Shown here piece by piece: positions 11,648 through 23,461 of a DNA stretch of 64,000 bases. Source of the stretch: Ephemerocybe angulata. Taxonomy: Eukaryota; Basidiomycota; Agaricomycetes; Agaricales; Psathyrellaceae. The notes below the pieces were generated by a model that was not told the origin of the DNA, did no database searches, and saw only the letters and a list, made by a program, of their open reading frames with translations. The stretch covers positions 1 through 64,000 of the forward strand of contig JAACJK010000002.1 of the NCBI GenBank assembly GCA_013368325.1, given 5' to 3'. A program made the position numbers and the translations under genes. How positions within the stretch are numbered: the first letter of the stretch is position 1; each line of letters opens with the position of its first letter.

Positions 11648-13728
11648 ATGGCGACTTCTGGAGAAGAATCCGACCGGTGGCTCCACGACGGACTCTGCGA
11701 CGCGTTCAAGATTGAGAAACTTCGACCCTTCCAGTTTCAGCATGCCCTGGACCTATACAAAGGAAAAGACGTCTTCCTGACCATAGCAACGGGTGAAGGA
11801 AAGACCACCGTACTCCTTTCGCCGCTTATTGCCGCGAAATTGAAGCTTGAGGAGGGTATTGGCATTGCTGTTGTGCCGACGAAGGCCCTGGCCCAGCAAT
11901 TGGTGCGCACACTTCTCGCTTCTCGCACATTTTGTCAATTGACCTCTAACGTTGACCACAGGAAAAGACTGCGAGGGCAGTAGGTCTCGACGCCCTCTCC
12001 GTAACTGAGGATACCCTACGAGAAGCCGATGCCCTGGGTAACGACCTTTTCAAGGTCCTCGCGCTGGATGGTAGAGTACGGCTCGCCATCATGAGTCCAC
12101 AGATGCTCCGAAGCCAGCGCTTTAACAACTGGGTGAAGGTCAGCACTATCCGGAACTCAGTACGGTGGATGCTAGTCGACGAAGCGCACCTCGTTCTCGA
12201 GACTACAAGCACATTCTGTGTTCCCTACGGCGACATAATCCTCATGCGAAGCCGGCTACCCTCATCCGTGGTCTGGTGTGCCGTGACTGGCTCCGTCACC
12301 CTCTCCAACGCACCAAAGGCCGCCGTCCTCTTGGGATTTCGCCCAGGTCACTACGTCGACGCACGCTATCGCTTGGACAGACCAAAGATCAAGTACATCC
12401 CGCGCATTCTCCAACATCCCTTCACTACTGGCGAGTTTCTGGACACCTCCTTCACCATCTCTCCAACTATCACTTCAGCCCAAGACATCACCCCCACACT
12501 CATTTTCACTGATACAATCGCAACTTCACATGCCATTATGTGTTTCCTCGATACCCTAATACCGACATCTGTCCCTAACCGCACCCAAATAATCAAACTT
12601 TATAATTCTCTCATGCCTATCGAGTATCGCCAAAGATTTGTGCAAGATATCACCACCGGAACAACACTACGTATCGGAATCGTGACGGATTCGCTCACGT
12701 ACGGACTCGATATCCCCAACCTCCCTCGTGTCATTGTCTTTGATTTGTGCGCCTCGCCCGAGATCATGAAGCAGAAGATGGGCCGTTGCGGGAGAGATGG
12801 AAAGCCTGCCACGGTCATCACCTACGCCCCATCTTGGGTACAGGAAGTGTCAGGAAGCGAGTCCCAAACTCAGAAAGCAAAGGACGAAGCTAAACGCCGA
12901 AATGCATTACCTCCAATGCTTCGGAAATGGTTCAATCCCACCTTGCTAGAATGCCCGCGGTATACGGACAACAAGTACTACGGCGACGACTTCATTCAGC
13001 ACGACAATTGCTGCGTAGTCTGCGATCCAGGGCCCGAGCAAGACACTGACCGAGAAATCATCGACGGATGGAAGGAGCGACTGGAGAACCAGAAATCCGG
13101 CACAGAAAGCACGAAACTTCCGCGGTCCGACGGCACGTACCGCGCACTTATTCCGGCAGAGCGTGAAGCGCTCAAGCAGGATCTGATTTCGTGGCGCTCG
13201 CGGATTTGGAGAACCCTTCGACGGGCTGGAAGCGCAGCAGATGCGCACACTCCCGCAGAGATCTTCTTCCCTTCCCATATTCTCACATCCCTCGTAAATC
13301 ACGCGCACATATGCTCTGAGTTTTCCCGGTTCAAGCTCACGGTGCAAGACTGGAAACACCTCGACACGAAGCACGCCAAGAAGCTATACAAATTTCTTGT
13401 AACAAAGCTCGTACCGTACAAGAAAGACACGCCCGCCAAATCGGTAGTCACAGATCCCAACAGCCGTCAGCCACTCCAGGCTGTGTCGAACCCCGATCGC
13501 AACCTTCCAGGAACTTCAGCCCCAGAGCAAGACACACGCACAAGAATAGCACTGTCAGGAAACACAAGGCTCGTGCTCGGTGCACACCCAGCAGTCAGCA
13601 GTACTACGGCACCGGCAAGTACTGTAGGAGGCACAAAGCGAAAGGGGAGCTTAACTGGTGTGACAACAACCAGGTTATCCAAGCGGACTCGTTTGGCCAG
13701 GGGCAAAGAGAACATTGATAGTACTTAA
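11648..13728 (+). CDS. RecQ-like superfamily 2 DNA helicase
   Basis: The product has about 673 residues in two exons; the intron is 11903-11961, after AQQL. Helicase motifs in order: LRPFQFQHALDL (Q-motif/motif 0, about 26-37), Walker A ATGEGKT (47-53), DEAH (158-161), TGS in the place of motif III (194-196), motif V TDSLTYGLDIP (about 328-338) and motif VI QKMGRCGRDG (356-365). A Cys cluster follows (one Cys near 416, then CCVVC at 435-439) and resembles the RecQ zinc-binding region. No HRDC domain is visible. The C-terminal 130 residues are basic and low in complexity and end in a KRTRLARGK-type nuclear signal. I infer a 3'-5' ATP-dependent DNA helicase. Its stop lies 7 nt from the stop of the convergent DUF6589 gene. 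Similar helicases are repeated in many mushroom genomes. Confidence 0.85.
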
Positions 13729-13735
13729 TTACAGC

Positions 13736-16700
13736 TTATTCTAAATTACCGCCGACAAATGAATCAATCGATGTTTCCCCTCCTTCCATGATGATGGGAT
13801 TGGATGGAAGCGTAGCCCGATTGCTGTTAGCCTCCGAATCGTCCATCCCCTCTTCCGCACCTGGCCCATCGTTCACAGTCCGCCTGATAAATGTATCCAG
13901 CTTCCCAGAGGAAAGAATGTCGATCCCCTTCGCAAATTCGTCGATTACTTCATACGGTTGAGTACGACCTGACTGGTGAGCAAGGACTTTTTCGCTTCGG
14001 TAGTGCTCTCCCAATATGTTGATGTCTGTTTGTTTTTCGGGGTCGGAGTGCGAGTAGCTCTTCTTCCGTATCCCAAAGACACCGGGAAACAGGTCACGAA
14101 GAAGACTGAATCCACCGATGTTAAGTCCAACGGCTTCCGCGAGATGCTTTGAGTCGAAACTGTGGCTTTTGGAATTGAACAGGCGCTTCAACCAGAAATT
14201 GAAATGCTCTTGGAGTAAGTCCAGCTCAAACCAATGTCCGGGTTTACCTGACGGATTGACGAGGTAATTGTTGAGGACAGCCTCTTTGAGCCCTTCAGAA
14301 AACTCGTAGAGGAAGTTGCACGCAAGTTCCAGCATCTCGTTTCCATAGTTGGTACACCCAGCACCCCAGAAGGAGAATCGGAGCAGCTAAATTAAATCCA
14401 CCCGCCGCCGCACGTCAGAGTCAATTGATTTGCCGTAGTTTGTTTAGTCGCACCTTTATAACTTCAAAAACACGCCCAATATCCCCTTCTGCAATGGCAG
14501 CACAGACTTCCAGATACCAAAAGGTGGCGCGCATGAAGTTGATAGTGTTCGCGAGTGACTCGTCTGGCTCGAGCGCCTGTTTAGGCGCCTGACTCCGTGA
14601 TTGATCTGAACCGACCTCTGAGCCACCGGAATCTTCGGATTCGGACTCTGATTGACTGTCTAGGCTCGAACCAACTGGATCCTTCGCTGCTTCGGCAGCA
14701 GCAGCTGTCAGGTACTTCTGGTAGACCTTCAAGGCCAGGGTACGGAGGTACTCGAAGTTGCACCCTGCGAGTTCTGCATTGGCGGTAAAACATGCTTGGA
14801 GCCCATCAAGAAGTTTCACGTTCGCCTCATCTTCCTTCCCCGTAACCTTCTCGCACTCTAGCCTATAGAGAGTGTTTAAAATACATGTCAGAATGGAATA
14901 AAGTTTAGCTTACCTCAAAGCAGATAGAATCAGTGCCTCAAAGACGTCTTCTAGGATGTGATGAGCCGGATAGAAGTCACACTTTTTCTCGTTGAACTTT
15001 TCGCGTCGCAAGGCGTGTATATCGTGCCGAAGGCCGTTAACTCCTTCTCCGACTATGGGTGACCAGTTCATCCGGATTATGGCCTTTTGCAAGTTCCATT
15101 TTAGGTGCCAGAGCTGAATAATCGGGAGGACCCAATCGTGGCGGTCGTAAGCTGTGTCCGTCTTTGCCATGTACCGCTTGAGTTTGCGCATCCGGTCAAT
15201 TGTTAACTGGTCCCCGCAGACCATGATAACCCAGCGATGGGTCCACGTTGGAAGTATTCTGAGCTGTCCGATCATGAGATTATGGAGTACATCCTGAGTG
15301 CCGGCGGTCGTCGCTTCGTTGATCGCAGTCGGGCGCATTGGGATAATCGTGCTCTTGCGCAATCGTAAGGGGTGAACGGCACTCTCCTTGGAGAAGAAGA
15401 GGTCCACGTCGCCCTGGAACCGCTGGAGGGCTGGCACATGCTTAACCCATACTCGAAGAATAGTGCCCACCCCGGTCAATTGAATATGCTCCCAATTGAT
15501 GTCCTTCCAAAGAACGTCAACCGTCAATTCCTGGCGCCGCTTTTTGCGCTGAGCATCGAGTAGTGGTTCTGAGCTGAGGGCCCCCGGTGGGACGTCCTCC
15601 AGTTGAATCAACGTAGCTGCGGTTCCGCTTTGCATTTCGTCATTGTGGTAAGATGTGTGTTGCCAGGCTCGGCGCATTTTGTTCACGTTATCGAACAGGA
15701 GGAGGAAGGTGGGCTGTCCGTCCTGCAGGAGGCAGCCAAATGCCTGCAAATATGTGTTGGTATCGCTTGCTAGGATGTGTAGAGTTGCCAGGATCGTATC
15801 GTAAGCCACTGTGAGTCCCATCCGACCGAGTATCGAAATGATATCGCGATTTGCGTTGCACGTAAAGAGAAAGATTCCGATGACTGTTTGAAAGACGATC
15901 GCATATTTGTAGCGAAAAAATAGAAGCATTAGGATCGTGACGGTTACACCCTGAAAGATATTAATACGGGAAAGTATTAACCATGTTACAAGAACTCACG
16001 AGCCAAGGATCTCGCCGAGTATTTATTGGAACACCTGAGATGGATGGAGGGGCTGTCCCGAGAAACGGCGATGAAGTCGGCTTTTCTGGGAGCGCATCCT
16101 CGTCTTCTGAGCAAGTCGCGACTTCATCCTGTTCATCCTTGTCGCTTTCTCCCGCGAGGCTCTCAGGAAGGTACTGTGGTGGACTGGAGGGCGGCAATGG
16201 CGCTTGGATGTCATCCGATGACTGTGGAATTACTCGTGCTTGCTGAACTCGCTTCCTGGTGTTCTCGTTGACAGCGACAGTCGAGAAGATTGTGAAGAGG
16301 GCGGGTGCCGTTGTGGCGAGTGTTTCTTGGCTAGACGTAATGCTCCAGGTCGTCAGATTGCTCCAGGTAAGGATATCGCGAGGTGCTCGAGTAAATCCAA
16401 GCGCAAGCTTTAGCAGCTGCTCGCTTTCTTCATCAATAACCTCTACAATCTTTCCAAGGCTCCAATTGAGCAGGGCGTGCTTCGTGCAAGTATACGCCGG
16501 TAGTTCTTGACTGTAATTTCCATCCAAGCGAACCGAAGGAGGTAGGGCATACGACGGTATTGTAAACGGAGGGGCGTTGAGTGCGACCTTGCCATCGAGA
16601 TTGAGTCGGGACTTCTCATGCCGAAAAAAGTGTTCGACAATGGCGACGGGGTGTTCATCGGGTTTCTCTCCTTGAGCGGCCAGAAAAGACTTGATTCCCT

Positions 16701-17310
16701 TTGCAACACCAGTGTATTGGGAGAACGAGTACTTCCCCGAGAAGTATACATCGAATAATTCGCCGAAAGAGGAGAATCCAGCCTGACGCATGCACCTGTA
16801 CACAATCGCCGCCCTCATCTCTGCATTGACCTTCTCTGAGTGCGGAAAGACATAGCTCGAGCCTAGCCGCCACCGATCGTCCCTGCCCTTTCCGTTTCCT
16901 TTGTAGATGATCCCTCGGAACAACCCAGCAGCAAAAAGCTTCTCCTCGCCATCCCGCAAACGTGAAAGGTCGTCGACAGTGGGCGAGCCTGCGCGAGCTA
17001 GAACTGGAACAGCCGGTGCAGGGGAAGGGGGACCGAGTGACGGCGGGATTGCAGCCGAGTATGCGGGCCATGGGGTGGCGTAAACTGGGTAGGGGTAGGG
17101 GTAGTGCCCAGAGGGGACTTGGCCAGGAGTTGCAGGGAAGTGAAGGGGTGAAGGAGACGCGACGTTCCAGGGGGAAGAATGGTACTGGGTTCCGGAGACG
17201 GGAACGGGCTGCGCGATGGGAATTTGCTGGGAACTAGGGTGGCGCTGGGGTGTCCTGAATGTGTTGTATGTGTTCGATTCTTCATCCGTGGCCCCAGGGG
17301 GTGGATCCAT
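13736..17310 (-). CDS. DUF6589-domain protein, possible transposase-derived
   Basis: Four exons fit: 17310-16000, 15950-14914, 14862-14454 and 14386-13736, for about 1,135 residues with good GT-AG junctions. The first 110 residues are Pro/Ser/Tyr-rich and disordered. Residues about 120-260 form a globular region (EKLFAAGLFRGI, WRLGSSYVFPHSEKVNAEMR). The DUF6589 core begins in exon 2 with FLLLFDNVNKMRRAW, then VMVCGDQLTIDRMRKLKRY, then FYPAHHILEDVFEALIL. The end of the domain is FSFWGAGCTNYGNEMLEL and WFELDLLQEHFNFWLKRLF. This family is widespread in basidiomycetes and has no assigned function. The spacing of the two Asp and one Glu would allow a DDE-type nuclease fold, but that is inference. 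No frame break is seen, so the gene may be active. Confidence 0.8.
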
Positions 17311-18052
17311 ACTGCTAGATGGGCGGACGATACAAGCGCGCTATCTAAATCGCCCCTATCAGGGCACCATCAATCTCGGCCCCCTTCGGCATGCTGACAC
17401 AAATCATTTATTCAAACTCAGCCCCCTCCCACTGCCAAGACCGGGGTTATCGACCAGACTCTATATCAAGTGAGAACGAACTCTTCTTCTCAGATACTAG
17501 AGTCTGGTTTGCGAGACTACGGAGCTTCGAGCCCTCGACGGACCTCTTCTTCTGTGATTGTTATAGACTTCATTACCATCTGTGGCCTCTCTGACACTTT
17601 AACGAACACATTGCAAGGTTCCAGAACGTCATACTGCGGTACCACCAATGTCGTTTCTTCCACTACAATATTCGGACTCACGGTACTGCCAGCATTATGC
17701 TGTAGTTGAACGACCCCATCGCAATTACGTCGGATCTTCCCAGTAAACACCACCACCTTCGCGTTGCCACCCGTCTCGACGACGAGCTTGGTTTGATCAA
17801 CCCCTTGTGTCCGATGTCGCCAAGACGTCGCGTCAATAAAGGTTTGAAGTCGAAAAGTGGTTTGGGAACGTTCGCCCCCAATTCGCCCCTATCATGTCGA
17901 GCGCGAGGCGCCCGTTATGGACAGCAATCACGACAAATTGAGGTCGCGCTCTCTTCATCCAGAACGTCATCCACAGCTTGAAGGCCCAAGCGCTCAACAC
18001 TCAGAAACCGATACGCTACTATCCGCGGCTGTACTGATCTCTTGAAAACGCA
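17311..18052. other. Intergenic region, no gene recognised
   Basis: The region is upstream of both the DUF6589 gene (minus) and MYND gene 2 (plus). Overlapping frames at 17470-17981 on both strands show no motif. A short direct match to sequence near 11537 (CAAGCGCGC at about 17334) was noted but is too weak to define an element end. Confidence 0.4.
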
Positions 18053-20335
18053 ATGTCAGGATGGGCGTCGAGCCATTATGGGGGGTTACAGTTCTCGAAG
18101 CTTGTATGTTTCTTTTCTTTGGAAAATTAGTATATTCACGATCTTGCCCTGCCTATATAGGTGCTGGTTTCTGCGAAGCTGATCGGCAACATCCCAGGCA
18201 TAGAAGGTCTCCTTGCTGTTCTCACATCCCAAAACTACACGCTCGGCGTACTCGAGGTCGCCCTCCATCACATACGGTTCGCATTACCACACCCTCTTCC
18301 ACCCTTCCAACCTGGACGCGAGTACCCACCAATGTCTGATGCGATTCGGGGTGCTGCTATCTGCGCCAAAGAACTTCTGCATACTATCATGTTAGTATGC
18401 CCGCCTCAAACTCCCCTCAAGAAGGCGACGCAGGACATGCTCATGAAACACCTAGACGACATCCTGGACTGCCAGAACTTCCTGCTTTGGTACCCCGATG
18501 CGTCGAATGTACCCCCGGGGCAGAGCATTGCCAACCCTGCGAAAGCATGCGTCGCCTTCATCGAGTTAATTCGGAATGGAGATGCCCCTGCACGAGCCGC
18601 GCTCCTGTCCTCGGAGAAGCTTATCGACTTCGCCATAGGGGCTTGGGCCCTCCGAGCCTCCGACGACTACCCATACATCACCATGAGCCACGGGAAGGAG
18701 AGATGTCCTATCGCCACACTTCTCCTCGAAGTCCTTCACTACTCCCCGGACAACAAGCAGCGCGCCTTCGACATCCTGTGTGGACACTCGCGCACGAGCA
18801 GGTTTCTCCGGAAGCGGGCCATCGACAATGCCATTGCCCGATACGAAGAGTTTGCTAATAACGACAGAAACACGCTGGAGTCGACTATGAGGGCGCAGCA
18901 GGCGATGATTGCGAGGATCAATCCAGAGGCTTATGACACGCCTATCTCGGGGTTGGACACTGCTCTGCTTTACCTTGATAGTGTCACCCGGGTCGTTTCA
19001 GTTCTATGTGAGGACCCGATCCTCGCCAGAGACATACTGGAATCGGGGGTGTTCGACGCCTTCTGTGAAACCTTGAAGCATTGGATGGTCTATCAGAGCG
19101 ATAGAGAGGCGGATCGTCAAGACCGCTACCTGGGGTTCCAACTGCTCAGCCTAGCCCAGAGCATTGTGCAGTACTACTACGTGGTGTTCCGGAAACTCTG
19201 CGTAGCTGTCCACCTTGGCATGGCGGAAAGTGGTCTCTTCCTAGTCTTGGTTGAGGGGTTGCAGTCGGTTCCGAAGAGGGATCTCAACTCGAAGCACTTG
19301 TCCGACGTGCTAGAGCGGCTGAAGTATCTCTGCAAAGTCAGTCCTTCGGCTGCAGGAATGTTGGAGGAGCCTTTGGTCCGTGCACGAGGCAAGGAATATT
19401 GGGATACGTCTTTCCTTCGAGGATCTGGGTACGACAAAGCGTGGAAGCTTCTATGTCGCGATATCCGTGCAGGAGCCACTTTGAGCACACAAAAGCAGCC
19501 TTTGATCTGCGATAATCTGAATGTGAGTACAGTTTCTCTTCGTTCCCATCGCTCAAAAGGCCGATTAGTCTCCAGTGCCCCGGTGACAGAAAGAATGAGA
19601 AACGGAGGACATGTGGAAGATGTCATACAATGGTGTACTGCTCGAAATCCTGTCAAGCAGCCGATTGGGAGCTACAACACCAAGCAGAATGCCATCTGGC
19701 GAAGGAAGCCGACGAAGGTAAGCTTCTCACCTCGGGACTAGTGTGTGCACTCTTTCCGGGTCTGCATATTGACTAAAGCCGCTTTCACATCCAGGAGGTC
19801 GTCATTCAGGAATCATGCAGTACAGGCAAGCGCTGCGCCTCTCCCAAGCTACATTCGCAAATCGCCTGGCGAATCTTATATTTCGAGAAGACAATCTCAC
19901 TCTGGACCCTTCCGGCCAGAACGCGATACTAGGACTGTTCGATGATGGCTACTCAACGTACTCTCCCTCTGACTTCCTCGTGCGACACGGATATGTTGCA
20001 CCATCTGTGGACACGCAAGCGCCTCTTGGCGTTACGATGAACTTAACAAGTAATCACTACCTCGATAAACGGTTTCAAAGGCTCGCCCTTCACTACGGAC
20101 TACACGGGAAGGATCAAGACCTCCGTTTGGTTGAGGCGACATTTGTATTTGGACGTCGCCCTGTCGCAGTATTAGCCTTGCTGCAGAAGTCTTCACGGTG
20201 TGACCCGGCAGAAGACAGCCCTGCAAACCGGTACACCTTGAGGTACTGCGTCACTCGGATTTTGGTAAGTCAATGTTGCCTCCGAGTATAGGATGAAGTC
20301 CCCTAACCCGCTGTTTCCAGTCGCGCCGAATATGA
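18053..20335 (+). CDS. MYND-type zinc-finger protein, family gene 2 (C-x4-C form)
   Basis: Five exons fit. Exon 1 (18053-18104) encodes MSGWASSHYGGLQFSKL. Exon 2 (18161-19522) encodes a helical region of about 450 residues ending in ICDNLN. Exon 3 starts at 19576 with CPGDR and carries TCGRC, YCSKSC and DWELQHQAEC, so the finger has C-x4-C, C-x2-C, C-x3-C and H-x3-C. Exon 4 (from about 19795) encodes the C-terminal domain ending YCVTRIL, and a five-codon exon 5 ends at 20335. The total is about 680 residues. The closest relative in the window is gene 1: both keep Cys as second ligand and share the C-terminal layout. It runs toward gene 3, with 128 nt between the stops. Partner and function are unknown. 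Confidence 0.86.
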
Positions 20336-20463
20336 TACCCAGGTGGAACTATTTCCGAGAGCGAACAATCTTCCGATGGGCTCGCCACTCCCTTTGAGCC
20401 AAATTTAACTATCTCTGCTTCAATAAATCCCTAAAATAACCGCATAAAACGCTTTGTATGTAG

Positions 20464-22802
20464 CTACAACGGGCCCTCCAAACCTTGCGACTCCGCTACC
20501 TCCCTAACCCACGAGAAACCATTGCGTAAGGTTATCTGATAGAATATTTTCTCCTTTGGATCTGTGCCACCGCATTCTGCATCTTCTTCAGACGTCATCC
20601 TGCCATCCTCCTCGCTGTCTTCGTCTCGACCTTCCTCCTCTTCCTCAGTGTCACCTTCTTCAAAATCATCGAGGCTTCCGCCGTCATAACCAAAGTCCCA
20701 TTCGCTTCCGACCTCGTGCCCGACCTCCCCAAGGACCACAAATTGTGCAACTGAGTCCTCCATTGGTATGACGAGTCGCAGTTCGATCTTTGGATTTGGG
20801 TCTTCGGTCGCATTGGGTACGACGGCGACGTGGAAACATGCTAGGGTAATGAGGAAGTATGGCCCGAATACCGCTTTGGTGGCGACCAACCGAAGAGAGT
20901 CAGAAGTGTCGTCTACAAGCTGCTTAAAAAGCGCGGAGAATCGCTCCTCGTTGAACACGGATTGGATCCCTTGGGACACAAGGGCCACAATGAGCTCGTG
21001 TGGGTCGAAATATTGGGGATAGGCCGGGTAGGCCGTATAATCGAGGTATCTGACCTTCTTGGCTGTCTCCCTCATGCTGGACTTCAGTAAGTATTCAGAG
21101 AGTCGGAAGAGTGTCGCTCTTATTTTGTGCGAGATCCAAGTGCCTTCCAGCTGACGATCTATGAAAGTATGTGTCAATTTTCTGAACTTCTCCTTTTTTT
21201 CAAGTCGACGAACCGATGCGATGAACACGAGCATCGACACATTCTTTCCGATGAAGCTCCTTCCAATCCCTCTGCTGGCATTCTACGGAGCAATACACCG
21301 TTGTTTGGCACCATGAACATTGCGACACCGCAAGCCCATTGCTGTCATCATTAGCATGCGTTTTGTGATGCTATATAGAAATGATACATGAATATTGGTG
21401 AGCATCAAGATATAACGAATCAGAGCAACGTACCTCGATGTTATCACACAATACTACTCCCTTTGCTCCATTTTGGTCAGGCGATGGCCTGTAACCTTCG
21501 GCAAATACCAAGATGTTTTGGATGAACAGCCGCCAATGGGGGCCAGACAGCGGATCTTTCTGTATAGCCTCCTCGAGGGTTTTTGGGAGGGCAGAGATGG
21601 CTAAGCGCAGTTCGTTGGCAGTATTTGGGTGGTAACCAAGGTGGTAAAGGCAATGTAAAGGGCTTTGAAGTTTCCAAAGTGGAAAAGGGACTTTTGGGGA
21701 TTTCGCGAACTGGAGCATCTCCTCTGCGATCACGTTGAGCAATCCAGCGCGGAGAAGGCCTGGAATAGCGTGGGCATTCTCTTCGGGATCGAGTCGTCTG
21801 AAAGTGAGTAGTTCGTGCACCACTTGAATGGACATTGAGGGAGAGGGCGAATCCTGATTGGAGGAGTGAGGAAATTGCAGACCGAACTTCAACACCTGAG
21901 CATGAAAACCAGTCCTTGCGAGTGCCCGCCGGAAGTCAAGGTTGTTAGAAAGTATGAGAGCCAGATTGATGGTACCTATGAACTCGATACGTAGAGATTC
22001 TGATTTCGGGCCCTCGGAAAAATCCTCCCATTGGCGGCAGCGATTGCTGAAACAGAAGGCCAACTTTTTGTGAGAGGCCTTATCGAATTGAGCGATTTTC
22101 ACCGTAAGTATTTCGCGGGTCATTTGGTTCCCGATGCAGCTCCAGAGAGCTGTAAATATTGGGAGGCGGGAAGCTGCATGCATTTTGTGGAGAGCAAGTT
22201 TCGCTCCATCCATCGCAGACCATGCCATCCAGTTGTCAAGTGAGATGCAGACGATCCGTGTGAGGGAGTCGTAGTCCCCCTCCAGGTGCCGTGTCCGACC
22301 TTTCCACAAAAGTGATGCAATCATACGTGCTGCTCGGGATGAACCGTAGAGAGGATCATGCCAGATGGATCCTTTCCCGTCACTTTGCAAAGGGAGGAGC
22401 CTAAGGAAATCGATGCAGACAACGAGATCGTGCAGGTGCTCCTGAATGACCTCGTAGAGTTCCTCGACATACGCCTCCAGCTTGCGGCGTAACTGGTTCA
22501 TTACCCCGTCCAAACAGTTGAAGGCTACATGCAACAGGGCAAAAGGTACAGCGTATTCTTTATAGGTCGTCGCAGGGGGAGGAAGATTCTTCAGATGTCT
22601 GAAGATCGCAGACAATGCACGCTTTGCCAAGTCAACGTTATCGGGCCATTCGGTTTGTAGCCGATGGAAGTCGGGAATCGAACCCTTTTCGATAGCCTTG
22701 AGCAGCTGTTTCAGAGGAGGTTAACAGCGATGATACGAGAGACGACAGAATAATCAGGCGTACTAGTTCAAAACTGCGAGTTTGTGTGTCAATATGAGGC
22801 AT
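20464..22802 (-). CDS. MYND-type zinc-finger protein, family gene 3 (C-x4-H form, acidic insert)
   Basis: A 13-codon first exon (ATG at 22802, MPHIDTQTRSFEL) splices to LLKAIEKGSIPDFHRLQTEW, matching the LVAAVERGS start of genes 4-6. The helical region ends VVLCDNIE. After an intron the finger reads HHKTH...QCSWC, YCSVEC and DWKELHRKEC, so ligand 2 is His. Another intron leads to DRQLEGTWISHKIRATLF. The C-terminal domain differs from its relatives by a strongly acidic stretch of about 30 residues (EEGDTEEEEEGRDEDSEEDG) before the end IFYQITLRNGFSWVREVAE. No frame break is seen. Confidence 0.83.
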
Positions 22803-23461
22803 TTAAAGAGTGATAGGTTAAAGTTTGGGATAAGACGCTCTGTCCTTCCGCACACCAATTTCAATCTGCATCATCCCCCATCAAATCCCTATTCGGGTTG
22901 CGATAGAGCGGGAAGTCTTCCCCTCTGCCTTCTTGGGGAGGATTCGAATAGACCGGTGCGTGTGCCCATTTTGGTGATATGATACAGCCATAGCTGATAG
23001 CACGACCGTGCATCGATAAATTATGTTCGCCCACCAGTGCAAATTGCAATGGGTTTGTGCATGGATTCCCTCAGGCTTGCATTCATACCCGAGTTCAAAA
23101 CAAACCAGCGATACAACCAACACTGAGCACGGCTCATCGTATACTCTGAACGTGCATGGACGTCAACCTTCCTCTCCAGGACCAGGTAGATACACTGGCA
23201 TCCGACGGCTTTTCTACCCCCCGCTTCTCGTGACTGGCTGAATACTTCGACCGCCTTCATTTCAACATGCAAAGATTTCTAGGCAGAATAGCGGCATCCG
23301 GGCTAAACCTTTTTGGTGTTCTTCCCTTTACCATCCTTATTAACCCACGAGACAACTGAAAGATAGGGGCCTTTAGCCTCGAGGCTTCAAGTTGTTACTT
23401 ATACGCCCTCGCAGCATATCCAGCTCTTCTTGCGAAGCCTGGTCGCTCTTTATTCGATACT
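22803..23461. other. Intergenic region between divergent genes
   Basis: This is the shared upstream region of MYND gene 3 (minus) and the RING gene (plus). No further gene, RNA or repeat is recognised. Confidence 0.45.

Noticed and set aside
11530..17350. CAAGCGCGC near 11537 and 17334 as ends of a mobile element
   Set aside because: The match is only about 10 nt, is in direct orientation, and has no extended terminal repeat or target-site duplication around it.
17470..17981. Possible gene between DUF6589 and MYND gene 2
   Set aside because: Frames on both strands are short and overlapping and show no domain or consistent splice sites.
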